DNA of 8,471 nt, from positions 1 to 8,471 of the forward strand of contig JAFTMM010000049.1 in the NCBI GenBank assembly GCA_017452405.1, given 5' to 3'. The DNA comes from Clostridia bacterium. GTDB taxonomy: Bacteria > Bacillota > Clostridia > Christensenellales > Pumilibacteraceae. Numbering within the stretch: position 1 is the stretch's first letter; each line of letters starts with the position of its first letter. The notes below the pieces were generated by a model. The model was given only the letters and a program-made list of their open reading frames with translations. It was not told the origin of the DNA and ran no database searches. Made by a program: the position numbers and the translations under genes. Shown piece after piece: positions 1 to 5,433 of this stretch.

Positions 1-14
1 CAAAGAACGGAAAT

Positions 15-51
15 AAAAATATCGTCAGAGATTGATCTGACGATATTTTTT
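15..51. terminator. Bidirectional intrinsic terminator
   Basis: A perfect 15-bp inverted repeat (15-29 with 36-50) closes a 6-nt loop and is flanked by an A-run on the left and a T-run (46-51) on the right. Read on the minus strand it lies 14 nt past the stop codon of the acetyltransferase and is followed by T-rich sequence, so it should end the marR-cysE-cysS operon. The T-run on the plus strand means it could also stop transcripts entering from the left of the window. Confidence 0.9.
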
Positions 52-64
52 GTGTTTAAGTAAT

Positions 65-682
65 TTACCACAGCTCCGGTTTGCTTTCTACGCTGTCTTT
101 CTCGGTGATCTTTCTTATAGGTCTGCAAGGATTGCCGTAAGCGAGATAGCCGTCCGGAATATCCTTAGTCACCACGCTACCTGCTCCAACTACACAACCC
201 GAACCGATACGCGCTCCTGCAAGCACCGTTACGTTCCCCGCTATCCAACAGTCGTTTCCGATGGACACGGGCGCGCCGTATTCTTTATCCGTGACGTATC
301 CTTTGTTTTTATCAAAGTACATCTTTCTTTCTTCGGCGAGCAGGGGATGTTTGGGCGGAAGAATGGAAACGTTCGGTCCGATAAATACGTTGTCACCGAT
401 AGTGACGGGGCAAACGTCGAGCACGGTAAAATTAAAATTCACGTAACAACCTTTGCCAAACGTAGTATTTACGCCGTAATCAAAGAAAATCGGTCCTTGT
501 ATACACGCGTCTATTGCGCTGGGCAACAGCTCTGCAAGTATTTCTTTGCGTTTATCCGTTTCCGTTTCAAGAGTGTCGTTATAAAGCTTGCAAAGTTCGT
601 GCGCGCGCACTCTACGGCGCATAACTTCTTCCTCGTTAGGATCGTAAATTTTGCCTGCAAGCATTTTTTCGTATTCAGTCAT
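65..682 (-). CDS. Maltose/galactoside-type sugar O-acetyltransferase (left-handed beta-helix)
   Basis: Predicted cytoplasmic acetyl-CoA-dependent O-acetyltransferase of the Maa/LacA family, 205 aa, the usual length. Residues 1-60 form the N-terminal helical maltose-acetyltransferase domain. From about residue 65 hexapeptide repeats build the left-handed beta-helix (for example IGDNVF, IGNDCW, IGSGCV), with the family loop ILPPKHPL carrying the likely catalytic His112 and the NFNF stretch (Asn82, Asn84) lining the acceptor site. The C-terminal YGNPCRPIRKI segment is typical. It is the last gene of the operon, starting 2 nt after the cysS TGA, with no good Shine-Dalgarno, so translational coupling is likely. 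The acceptor is unknown: family members acetylate maltose, glucose or galactosides, and many have no assigned substrate. Placement behind cysE and cysS is suggestive but does not prove a thiol or serine role. Confidence 0.9.
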   Translation of the reverse strand: MTEYEKMLAGKIYDPNEEEVMRRRVRAHELCKLYNDTLETETDKRKEILAELLPSAIDACIQGPIFFDYGVNTTFGKGCYVNFNFTVLDVCPVTIGDNVFIGPNVSILPPKHPLLAEERKMYFDKNKGYVTDKEYGAPVSIGNDCWIAGNVTVLAGARIGSGCVVGAGSVVTKDIPDGYLAYGNPCRPIRKITEKDSVESKPELW

Positions 683-684
683 GA

Positions 685-2067
685 TCAGTTCTTAGTCAAC
701 GTATATCCGTCTTTTGCGTCCTTAACGCTATAACCCAGCGAAGCAATCTCCGCTCTGAGCGCGTCACTCGTAGCCCAATCTTTGGCAAGGCGAGCAGTCC
801 AACGCTTTTCGGCAATGGCTTTTACTTCTTCGGGAATATCTTCTTTCTTTTCTTCCACGCACTTGTCAAGTGAAAGTCCGAGTACGGAATCCGCCCACAT
901 AGCAACCTCATATATATCACGGGAAGGAGGATTTTTAAGAAGCGTCCACAGCGCGCCCATGCCGAGAGGAATGTTAAGGTCGTCGCTTACGGCTTCGGAA
1001 AACTCTTTACGGAAGTTCTCGATAACTGCTGGGTCTGCTTTCGCAGTAGACTCAGCGCACGCTTTAAGAAGCGCAAGCAGTCTTGCGTAAGCTATTTTAG
1101 ATGAGTCCATACCCTCGAAAGTGAAGTTCAGCTTTTTGCGGTAATGCGTATTAAGGCAGAAGTATCTGAAGTCCATAGGGGAGTAGCCCTTTTCTTCAAG
1201 CTGATCTAGAGTATAGGTGTTTCCGAGACTCTTGCTCATCTTTCTGCCGTCTACCTGCATGAATTCCACGTGCATCCAATAGTTGACCGCCTGATGATCG
1301 AGGAGCGCTTCGGACTGCGCGATTTCGTTTTCATGGTGAATGGGAATATGGTCCACACCACCGGTGTGTATATCGAAAGTATCGCCGAGGTACTTTCTTG
1401 ACATAGTCGAACATTCGATATGCCAGCCAGGATAACTGCGTCCCCACGGCGAATCCCATTGCATGATATGTTCTTTCGGAGCTTTCTTCCACAACGCAAA
1501 GTCGGCAGGATTGCGCTTCTCGGTATTAACGTCCACGCGCGCGCCAGCAATATTTTCGTTCATCTTGGTATTGCCGGACAGCTTACCGTAAGAAGGGAAC
1601 TGAGAAATATCAAAATAAATGCCATCGCTTGTTTCGTAGCCGTAGCCCTTTTCCACTAGCGTTTCCACAAAGCTGAGCATATCGTCGATATGTTCGGTAG
1701 CTTTAGCTATAATTTCGGGGCGTTCGATATTAAGACGCGCCGTATCTTTAAGGAAAAGATCGGTGAAATGCTCTGCAATTTCCCACGGAGTTTTGCCCGT
1801 TTTCTTAGCGGCAGTCTGCATCTTGTCTTCGCCTTCGTCAGCGTCCGAAGTAAGATGTCCTACGTCGGTAATGTTCATTACGCCGAGCAGTTTATAGCCG
1901 TTAAACTTAGCGACTCTGCGAAGCGTATCCATAAATAGATAGGCGCGCATGTTGCCCATATGCGCCTGTGAATAAACGGTAGGACCACACGAATACATTC
2001 TGAGTTCGTTTTCGTGCACCGTTTTAAGTTCTTCTTTTTTTCGTGTAAGCGTATTATAAACTATCAT
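685..2067 (-). CDS. cysS: Cysteinyl-tRNA synthetase
   Basis: Class I aminoacyl-tRNA synthetase that activates cysteine with ATP and charges tRNA-Cys. It is 460 aa, the normal length. The class I signature HMGN is at 36-39 and KMSKS at 276-280. The zinc site that selects cysteine is complete: Cys27 (in SCGPTVY), Cys219 (in WHIECS), His244 and Glu248 (in HHENE). The C-terminal DALR-type anticodon-stem helices and a small end domain follow (about 320-460, with SDALRAEI near the end). The start ATG lies 14 nt after the cysE stop with only a weak AGG upstream; alignment with family N-termini (MIVYNTLTRKKEEL) supports it. The order cysE-cysS is a known Bacillota arrangement that pairs cysteine supply with its use in translation. 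Confidence 0.98.
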   Translation of the reverse strand: MIVYNTLTRKKEELKTVHENELRMYSCGPTVYSQAHMGNMRAYLFMDTLRRVAKFNGYKLLGVMNITDVGHLTSDADEGEDKMQTAAKKTGKTPWEIAEHFTDLFLKDTARLNIERPEIIAKATEHIDDMLSFVETLVEKGYGYETSDGIYFDISQFPSYGKLSGNTKMNENIAGARVDVNTEKRNPADFALWKKAPKEHIMQWDSPWGRSYPGWHIECSTMSRKYLGDTFDIHTGGVDHIPIHHENEIAQSEALLDHQAVNYWMHVEFMQVDGRKMSKSLGNTYTLDQLEEKGYSPMDFRYFCLNTHYRKKLNFTFEGMDSSKIAYARLLALLKACAESTAKADPAVIENFRKEFSEAVSDDLNIPLGMGALWTLLKNPPSRDIYEVAMWADSVLGLSLDKCVEEKKEDIPEEVKAIAEKRWTARLAKDWATSDALRAEIASLGYSVKDAKDGYTLTKN

Positions 2068-2081
2068 ATTACAAAACCTGA

Positions 2082-2729
2082 TTATTCTTTCTTTTCTTTA
2101 AGCGAAGCTATCGTTTTTTCCAACTCGCTTATGCGCCTTTCAAGAGCGCACATCTTGTCTTCTACAGGATCGGGCAAGCATTGATCGAGATCGTCCACGC
2201 GTTCGCCGTTAAGCCTAACGACTACGCCGGGTACGCCGACTACCGTAGCGTTAGGGGGTACGTCGTGAAGAACTACGCTACCTGCGCCTATCTTGGCGTT
2301 ACGACCTATCGTTATCGGTCCGAGCACCTTTGCGCCTGCGCTTATCATAACACCGCTTTCAACGGTGGGGTGACGTTTGCCCGTTTCTTTACCCGTACCG
2401 CCTAGTGTTGCGCCCTGATAAATGGTGACGTTGTTTCCGATTTCCGTCGTTTCACCGATAACTACGCCCGTGCCATGGTCAATGAATACGCCGTAGCCGA
2501 TTTTTGCTCCGGGGTGTATCTCGATGCCCGTAAGAAATCGCGCCCACGCAGAGATCATGCGCGCAATGAGCCTAAAACCGCGAACGTGGAAGAAATGCGC
2601 GATTCGGTAATGCACGAGAGCGTGAAAACCGTTATACGTGAGGATAATCTCCCACGCGCTTCTTGCCGCCGGATCGTGATCAAGCGCTGCTTTTAAATCC
2701 ATTTTTATTTTATTAACTTTTCTTTTCAT
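2082..2729 (-). CDS. cysE: Serine O-acetyltransferase
   Basis: Makes O-acetyl-L-serine from serine and acetyl-CoA, the committed step of cysteine biosynthesis. At 215 aa it matches the short Bacillus-type CysE rather than the longer enterobacterial form. The N-terminal helical part carries the DHDPAARS motif (17-24). The left-handed beta-helix covers about 70-165, with catalytic Asp84-His85 in FIDHGTGVVIGET and the GGTGKETGKRHP loop holding Arg119 and His120. The C-terminal tail is predicted coiled coil (about 190-215, ALERRISELEKTIASLKEK). The ATG is 9 nt after the marR stop and lacks a Shine-Dalgarno, so it probably relies on coupling. A second in-frame Met at residue 10 is possible, but family alignment favours the longer start. 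No cysK is in the window. Confidence 0.96.
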   Translation of the reverse strand: MKRKVNKIKMDLKAALDHDPAARSAWEIILTYNGFHALVHYRIAHFFHVRGFRLIARMISAWARFLTGIEIHPGAKIGYGVFIDHGTGVVIGETTEIGNNVTIYQGATLGGTGKETGKRHPTVESGVMISAGAKVLGPITIGRNAKIGAGSVVLHDVPPNATVVGVPGVVVRLNGERVDDLDQCLPDPVEDKMCALERRISELEKTIASLKEKKE

Positions 2730-2738
2730 AGTATTTGT

Positions 2739-3146
2739 TTAAATGAAGGAGAGGAGATCGATCAAATCACGGAATTTTTGCACGCCGAGTTCATACTCTT
2801 TTTCGCTTGAAAAAATTCCTTTGAACTTTTCCTCGATTTTCTTGACAGTTACAGCAAGCTCTTTTTCACCTTTTTCGGTAATATAGTAGGAAATAACTCG
2901 CTTGTCGTCGGAGTTTTTGACCTTAACGATCACGCCGTCTTTAACCATTTTGTTGCATAGCAGGGCAAGGTTACTCTTAACCATACAAAGCTGTTCCATA
3001 AGTTCAGGTGGCGAACATGGTTTTTTAGACAGTAAAAACAGCGTTTTGGTACGCAACGTAACGGCGCAACCTTTACCTTGTTCGAAATTACAGGCGCTTC
3101 TCGTTGCTATGCGGAGCTCTATTAAGTTTTCTCCTAACTCTTTCAT
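2739..3146 (-). CDS. MarR-family winged-helix regulator, cysteine-rich
   Basis: A 135-aa MarR-type repressor or activator and the first gene of the cysE-cysS operon. Helix-turn-helix helices lie at about 45-75 (SPPELMEQLCMVKSNLALLCNKMVKDGVI) and the beta-wing at about 72-92 (KVKNSDDKRVISYYITEKGEKEL), with terminal helices (1-25, 95-133) for dimerisation. Five cysteines (19, 27, 44, 54, 64) are many for its size, which would fit thiol or redox sensing, though no ligand can be read from sequence. The consensus promoter directly upstream predicts a leader of about 4 nt, and no Shine-Dalgarno precedes the ATG. An AGGAG word falls just inside the gene, but no standard in-frame start follows it closely, so the annotated ATG is retained. 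Control of its own operon is inferred from position only. Confidence 0.88.
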   Translation of the reverse strand: MKELGENLIELRIATRSACNFEQGKGCAVTLRTKTLFLLSKKPCSPPELMEQLCMVKSNLALLCNKMVKDGVIVKVKNSDDKRVISYYITEKGEKELAVTVKKIEEKFKGIFSSEKEYELGVQKFRDLIDLLSFI

Positions 3147-3154
3147 TATGGTAG

Positions 3155-3179
3155 TAATTATATAATAACGAGATAATTA
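3155..3179. promoter_or_regulatory. Candidate operator overlapping the marR promoter
   Basis: A perfect 7-bp inverted repeat (TAATTAT at 3155-3161, ATAATTA at 3173-3179) has arms about 18 bp apart centre to centre and covers the -10 box and spacer of the marR promoter. MarR dimers bind short palindromes across their own promoters, so this is a reasonable autoregulatory site. The sequence is AT-rich and could arise by chance. Confidence 0.4.
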
Positions 3180-3185
3180 AGTCAA
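3157..3185 (-). promoter_or_regulatory. Promoter of the marR-cysE-cysS operon
   Basis: On the minus strand the -35 TTGACT (3180-3185) and the perfect -10 TATAAT (3157-3162) are separated by 17 nt. The expected transcription start is near 3150, only about 4 nt ahead of the marR ATG at 3146, so a near-leaderless transcript is predicted. There is no room for a T-box or other leader-encoded riboswitch. Confidence 0.85.
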
Positions 3186-3219
3186 GCAAGGCGCGTGGGG
3201 ATTAATAAAAATACTGATA

Positions 3220-3243
3220 AATTTAAGTTCTACGCCTTAAATT
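3220..3243. repeat. Inverted repeat between divergent promoters
   Basis: Perfect 8-bp arms (AATTTAAG 3220-3227, CTTAAATT 3236-3243) surround an 8-nt spacer. It lies between the marR promoter and the spoVG promoter, 22 nt upstream of the latter's -35. It could be an operator or a weak AT-rich hairpin; the sequence alone does not decide. Confidence 0.4.
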
Positions 3244-3265
3244 ATAAATTTTTCTTAAAAAGCAA

Positions 3266-3294
3266 TTGCCAAATGCAAAAGTATATGTTATAAT
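3266..3294 (+). promoter_or_regulatory. spoVG promoter (extended -10)
   Basis: TTGCCA (3266-3271), a 17-nt spacer and a perfect TATAAT (3289-3294) preceded by TG at 3286-3287 make a strong housekeeping-sigma promoter. The start is expected near 3301, giving a leader of about 42 nt that contains the strong ribosome binding site at 3330-3338. The -35 overlaps the 8-bp palindrome GCAATTGC (3262-3269). It does not look like the SigH-type promoter used for spoVG in Bacillus subtilis. Confidence 0.8.
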
Positions 3295-3342
3295 AACAAT
3301 GCAGGGTACTGCAGAACTAATTATGATTCAAGGAAGGGAAAA

Positions 3343-3612
3343 ATGAACGTTACGGAAGTACGAGTAAGACTCATCAAGAAAGACGACAGTAAGCTTCGCG
3401 CAGTAGCATCGATAACGATCGACGATTGCTTCGTAGTACATGACGTAAAGGTTATTGAGGGCAGTGACGGCTGTTTTATCGCAATGCCTTCGAAGAAAAC
3501 GCCGGAGGGTGAATATAAGGATATAGTTCATCCGCTGAATACCGAAACCCGTGAATTGGTTTCAAAGAGCGTTCTCGCCGAGTACGAGAAAGCAAAATTA
3601 GCAAGTCAATAA
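3343..3612 (+). CDS. spoVG: SpoVG, nucleic-acid-binding regulator
   Basis: SpoVG is a small, widely conserved Bacillota protein. It was first known from spore-cortex and septation phenotypes in Bacillus and later shown to bind DNA or RNA in several species. This copy is 89 aa, typical length. It has the conserved opening MNVTEVRVRLIKKDDSKLRAVASITIDDCFVVHDVKVI, the IAMPSKKTPEGEYKDIVHPLN core (about 46-67) and a charged C-terminal helix. A strong Shine-Dalgarno (AAGGAAGG, 3330-3338) precedes the ATG. It is monocistronic, with its own extended -10 promoter and a terminator 25 nt downstream. Presence of spoVG does not prove sporulation, since non-sporing relatives keep it. Confidence 0.97.
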   Translation: MNVTEVRVRLIKKDDSKLRAVASITIDDCFVVHDVKVIEGSDGCFIAMPSKKTPEGEYKDIVHPLNTETRELVSKSVLAEYEKAKLASQ

Positions 3613-3636
3613 TCCCACATGAGGATGGTGGATATG

Positions 3637-3675
3637 AGCGGAAGCGTGTTTTTTGTGCGCCTTCCGCTTTTTATT
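3637..3675 (+). terminator. Intrinsic terminator after spoVG
   Basis: An 8-bp stem (AGCGGAAG 3637-3644, CTTCCGCT 3661-3668) can be lengthened inward by two pairs around a one-base bulge. It is followed by a T-rich stretch (3668-3675). It separates spoVG from the glycosylase gene. Confidence 0.85.
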
Positions 3676-3695
3676 AAGCGTGAATACTATTATCT

Positions 3696-4526
3696 ATGCA
3701 AATCATCAGAGAAAATTGCGGAATTAGAATAATCGGAGCAGAGTGTTTTGATCTCTCGGATACTTTGTCTTGCGGACAAACTTTCAGGTTTAGTCAGACG
3801 TCTGACGGCTTTTCAGTTTGGTCAATGGACAAGTACGCCGAAGTAACGCAAATCGCAGACGAAGTAGCGATTAAATCGGACGACGCCGATTATTTTTTAA
3901 AATACTTTGCCTTTGACGTAGATTATAGGGCGCTATTTAATAAACTATCGGCTTTTCCCGAACTACGAGTTTCCGCCGAAGCGTCAAAAGGTGTTCGTCT
4001 GCTCCGTCAGGATGCCTTTGAAATGATAATTTCCTTTATCATTTCCGCTAATAATAATATTCCACGAATTAAGAAAATCATAAACCGTCTTTGTGAGGAA
4101 GCGGGAAAGAAAACGCCTTACGGTTACGCGTTTCCAACGAGAGAACAGCTCTTGACACTTTCCATAGATGATTTTGTTAGTCTTGGAGCCGGTTACCGCG
4201 CGCCTTATCTTTACGAAGCCGTACGTGCGGTGGATGACGATTTTATTGCGGAAGTCAAAACCTTGCCAACAGACGAGGCAATGAAAAAACTACTCACGGT
4301 CAAGGGCGTAGGCCCGAAAGTAGCGGATTGTATAATGCTTTTCGGTTTAGGGCGTGGCGATACGTTTCCGGTAGACGTATGGATGGAACGCGCGCTCATA
4401 ACGGACGAGCTGAATACAAATGCTAAAATCCGCGCGTTTTATCTTGATCGGTACGGCGCGCTTGCCGGGCTTGCTCAGCAATATATCTATCACTACGCAA
4501 GGAATATTCAAAATAAAAAAGCATAA
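3696..4526 (+). CDS. ogg: OGG1-type 8-oxoguanine DNA glycosylase/AP lyase
   Basis: Base-excision-repair enzyme that removes 8-oxoguanine and nicks the abasic site; 276 aa. The N-terminal OGG_N domain spans about 1-95 and contains CGQTFRF (26-32), the region that reads the oxidised base. The HhH-GPD domain follows, with the signature QDAFEMIISFIISANNNIPRI (105-125) and the helix-hairpin-helix KGVGPKVADC (203-212). Lys208 corresponds to the Schiff-base lysine and Asp227 (in FPVDVW) to the catalytic aspartate of human OGG1; Cys212 matches the OGG1 specificity pocket. This resembles the enzyme characterised in Clostridium acetobutylicum. No Shine-Dalgarno precedes the ATG; a TACTAT -10-like box ends 5 nt upstream, so initiation may be leaderless, although no good -35 is present. 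A terminator lies at both ends, so it is probably monocistronic. Confidence 0.95.
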   Translation: MQIIRENCGIRIIGAECFDLSDTLSCGQTFRFSQTSDGFSVWSMDKYAEVTQIADEVAIKSDDADYFLKYFAFDVDYRALFNKLSAFPELRVSAEASKGVRLLRQDAFEMIISFIISANNNIPRIKKIINRLCEEAGKKTPYGYAFPTREQLLTLSIDDFVSLGAGYRAPYLYEAVRAVDDDFIAEVKTLPTDEAMKKLLTVKGVGPKVADCIMLFGLGRGDTFPVDVWMERALITDELNTNAKIRAFYLDRYGALAGLAQQYIYHYARNIQNKKA

Positions 4527-4531
4527 ACGAT

Positions 4532-4564
4532 AAAAGCGAACTTGACTTTTCAGGTTCGCTTTTG
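4532..4564 (+). terminator. Intrinsic terminator after ogg, containing the next promoter's -35
   Basis: A 13-bp stem (4532-4544 with 4551-4563, one G-U pair) closes a 6-nt loop and ends in TTTT. It begins 5 nt after the glycosylase stop codon. The TTGACT -35 of the following gene (4542-4547) lies in the top of the stem and loop, and its -10 follows directly after the hairpin. Confidence 0.85.
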
Positions 4565-4570
4565 TATACT
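4542..4570 (+). promoter_or_regulatory. Promoter of the TrmH-family gene
   Basis: TTGACT (4542-4547) and TATACT (4565-4570) are separated by exactly 17 nt. The predicted transcription start is near 4577, the A of the ATG, which implies a leaderless mRNA. The promoter is nested inside the terminator of the preceding gene. Confidence 0.75.
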
Positions 4571-4576
4571 AACGGT

Positions 4577-5293
4577 ATGTTCAGAGCTTACGACAAAAAC
4601 GGAGAAATCTCATACTCACTCGGCGCGTTTCCGACGGTGGAGCTTATTAAGCGCAGGTCGGAGGACGTTCTTTCCATTGCCTTGCACTCCAAGTTCCGCA
4701 TTACGGACGAGGTTGAGGCGATTCTGGAAAGCGTTAAGGATAAGGTAATAACGAGTGACAGAGCGGTAGAGCGCGTGGCAAAAAAGGGGAATACCTTTAT
4801 GGTTGGCGCATTCCGTAAGCGCTACGAGGGGTTTGAAACTGCAACGCACGTATGCCTCGTCAATCCTTCGGATGCGGGCAATCTCGGTACAATAATGCGT
4901 ACTATGCTCGGCTTTGACGTGAAAAATCTGTGCATAGTAGGCGAGTCAGCCGACGTTTACGATCCGAGAGCGGTTCGCGCATCTATGGGCGCGGTTTTTG
5001 CGCTTAGCGTGTCGCTGTTTGAAACGTGGGAGGACTATGCAAAAGCTCATACCGAGCCGAAGTATCTGTTTATGTTGGACGAGCGCAGTAAGCCTCTCGG
5101 AAGCGTGAAAGCAGAGTCGCCCTGCGCGTACGTTTTCGGCAACGAGGGTAGCGGACTTCCGAGTGAGCTTGCCGAGGCAGGCACGCCGATAATCATTACT
5201 CATACCAAAGAAATAGATTCTCTCAATCTACCGCAAGCCGTTGCAATAGGCTTGTATGAAATGACCAAAGACGATTTCAAAAGGCTTCCTTGA
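4577..5293 (+). CDS. TrmH/SpoU-family RNA 2'-O-methyltransferase
   Basis: SPOUT-class methyltransferase expected to transfer a methyl group from S-adenosylmethionine to a ribose 2'-OH in tRNA or rRNA; 238 aa from the chosen ATG. The three SpoU motifs are visible: NPSDAGNLGTIMRT (96-109), FGNEGSGLP (187-195) and SLNLPQAVAIGLYE (215-228), which together form the knotted cofactor site. The N-terminal part (1-90) is a family-variable substrate-binding region. An in-frame TTG at 4562 would add 5 residues, but it falls within the terminator stem and upstream of the predicted transcription start, so ATG 4577 is preferred. No Shine-Dalgarno is present, as expected for a leaderless start. Motif 3 reads NLPQAVAIG rather than the commoner NVSVAAGIA form. 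The exact target nucleotide cannot be told from sequence. Confidence 0.92.
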   Translation: MFRAYDKNGEISYSLGAFPTVELIKRRSEDVLSIALHSKFRITDEVEAILESVKDKVITSDRAVERVAKKGNTFMVGAFRKRYEGFETATHVCLVNPSDAGNLGTIMRTMLGFDVKNLCIVGESADVYDPRAVRASMGAVFALSVSLFETWEDYAKAHTEPKYLFMLDERSKPLGSVKAESPCAYVFGNEGSGLPSELAEAGTPIIITHTKEIDSLNLPQAVAIGLYEMTKDDFKRLP

Positions 5294-5296
5294 TTA

Positions 5297-5323
5297 GCGT
5301 GTTATCCTTAACGGAGAACACGC
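5297..5323 (+). terminator. Hairpin after the TrmH-family gene, possible weak terminator
   Basis: A 7-bp GC-rich stem (GCGTGTT 5297-5303, AACACGC 5317-5323) is topped by a TCC/GGA inner stem and a 5-nt loop, starting 3 nt past the stop codon. No T-run follows, so it may be an mRNA 3'-end stabiliser or factor-assisted terminator rather than a standard one. Confidence 0.45.
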
Positions 5324-5325
5324 AT

Positions 5326-5400
5326 CGAGATAAATCCCTTCGGGATTTGCGATATATGCCTTCGGCGTTCGATATGTGCTGAGCACTCGATATGTTTGCT
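5326..5400. repeat. Chain of triloop mini-hairpins with CGATATRT spacers
   Basis: Three short stems with 3-nt loops follow one another: AAATCCC/GGGATTT (5332-5348), GCC/GGC extended by outer pairs (5356-5368) and GTGC/GCAC (5376-5386). Between them the words CGATATAT (5350), CGATATGT (5370) and CGATATGT (5388) recur, with a degenerate CGAGATAA copy at 5326; the spacings are 24, 20 and 18 nt. The construction resembles small dispersed intergenic repeats of clostridial genomes. No ORF is present. The 140-nt gap otherwise carries only the ribosome binding site of the next gene at its end. Confidence 0.6.
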
Positions 5401-5433
5401 AAATTTAATAAAACTTAAGGGAGGTAACGCGAA

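Noticed and set aside
50..733. A 227-aa plus-strand open frame opposite the acetyltransferase
   Set aside because: It lies almost wholly antisense to a gene with clear hexapeptide repeats and active-site residues, runs across the cysS end and has no family-like sequence or ribosome binding site.
3323..3346. A 7-codon upstream ORF (starting ATG ATT CAA) whose TGA overlaps the spoVG ATG as ATGA
   Set aside because: It has no Shine-Dalgarno of its own and is formed largely by the spoVG ribosome binding site itself; the overlap is probably accidental. Ribosome profiling or conservation would be needed to revive it.
3328..3531. A 67-aa minus-strand frame opposite spoVG
   Set aside because: Antisense to a highly conserved gene, with no promoter or ribosome binding site and no recognisable protein pattern.
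4562..4576. TTG at 4562 as start of the TrmH-family gene
   Set aside because: It falls in the terminator stem and upstream of the predicted transcription start; ATG 4577 fits the promoter and needs no extra residues.
4542..4748. A 68-aa plus-strand frame overlapping the start of the TrmH-family gene
   Set aside because: It is out of frame with a gene carrying all three SpoU motifs and shows only arginine- and leucine-rich shadow composition.
5326..5400. CRISPR-like array
   Set aside because: The repeated word is only about 8 nt, the spacings shrink (24, 20, 18), the intervening sequences are self-complementary, and no cas gene is present.
5294..5433. Riboswitch upstream of the 144-aa membrane protein
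   Set aside because: Several hairpins exist, but they are independent mini-stems with no multi-branch core, conserved aptamer motif or terminator/antiterminator choice that I can recognise.
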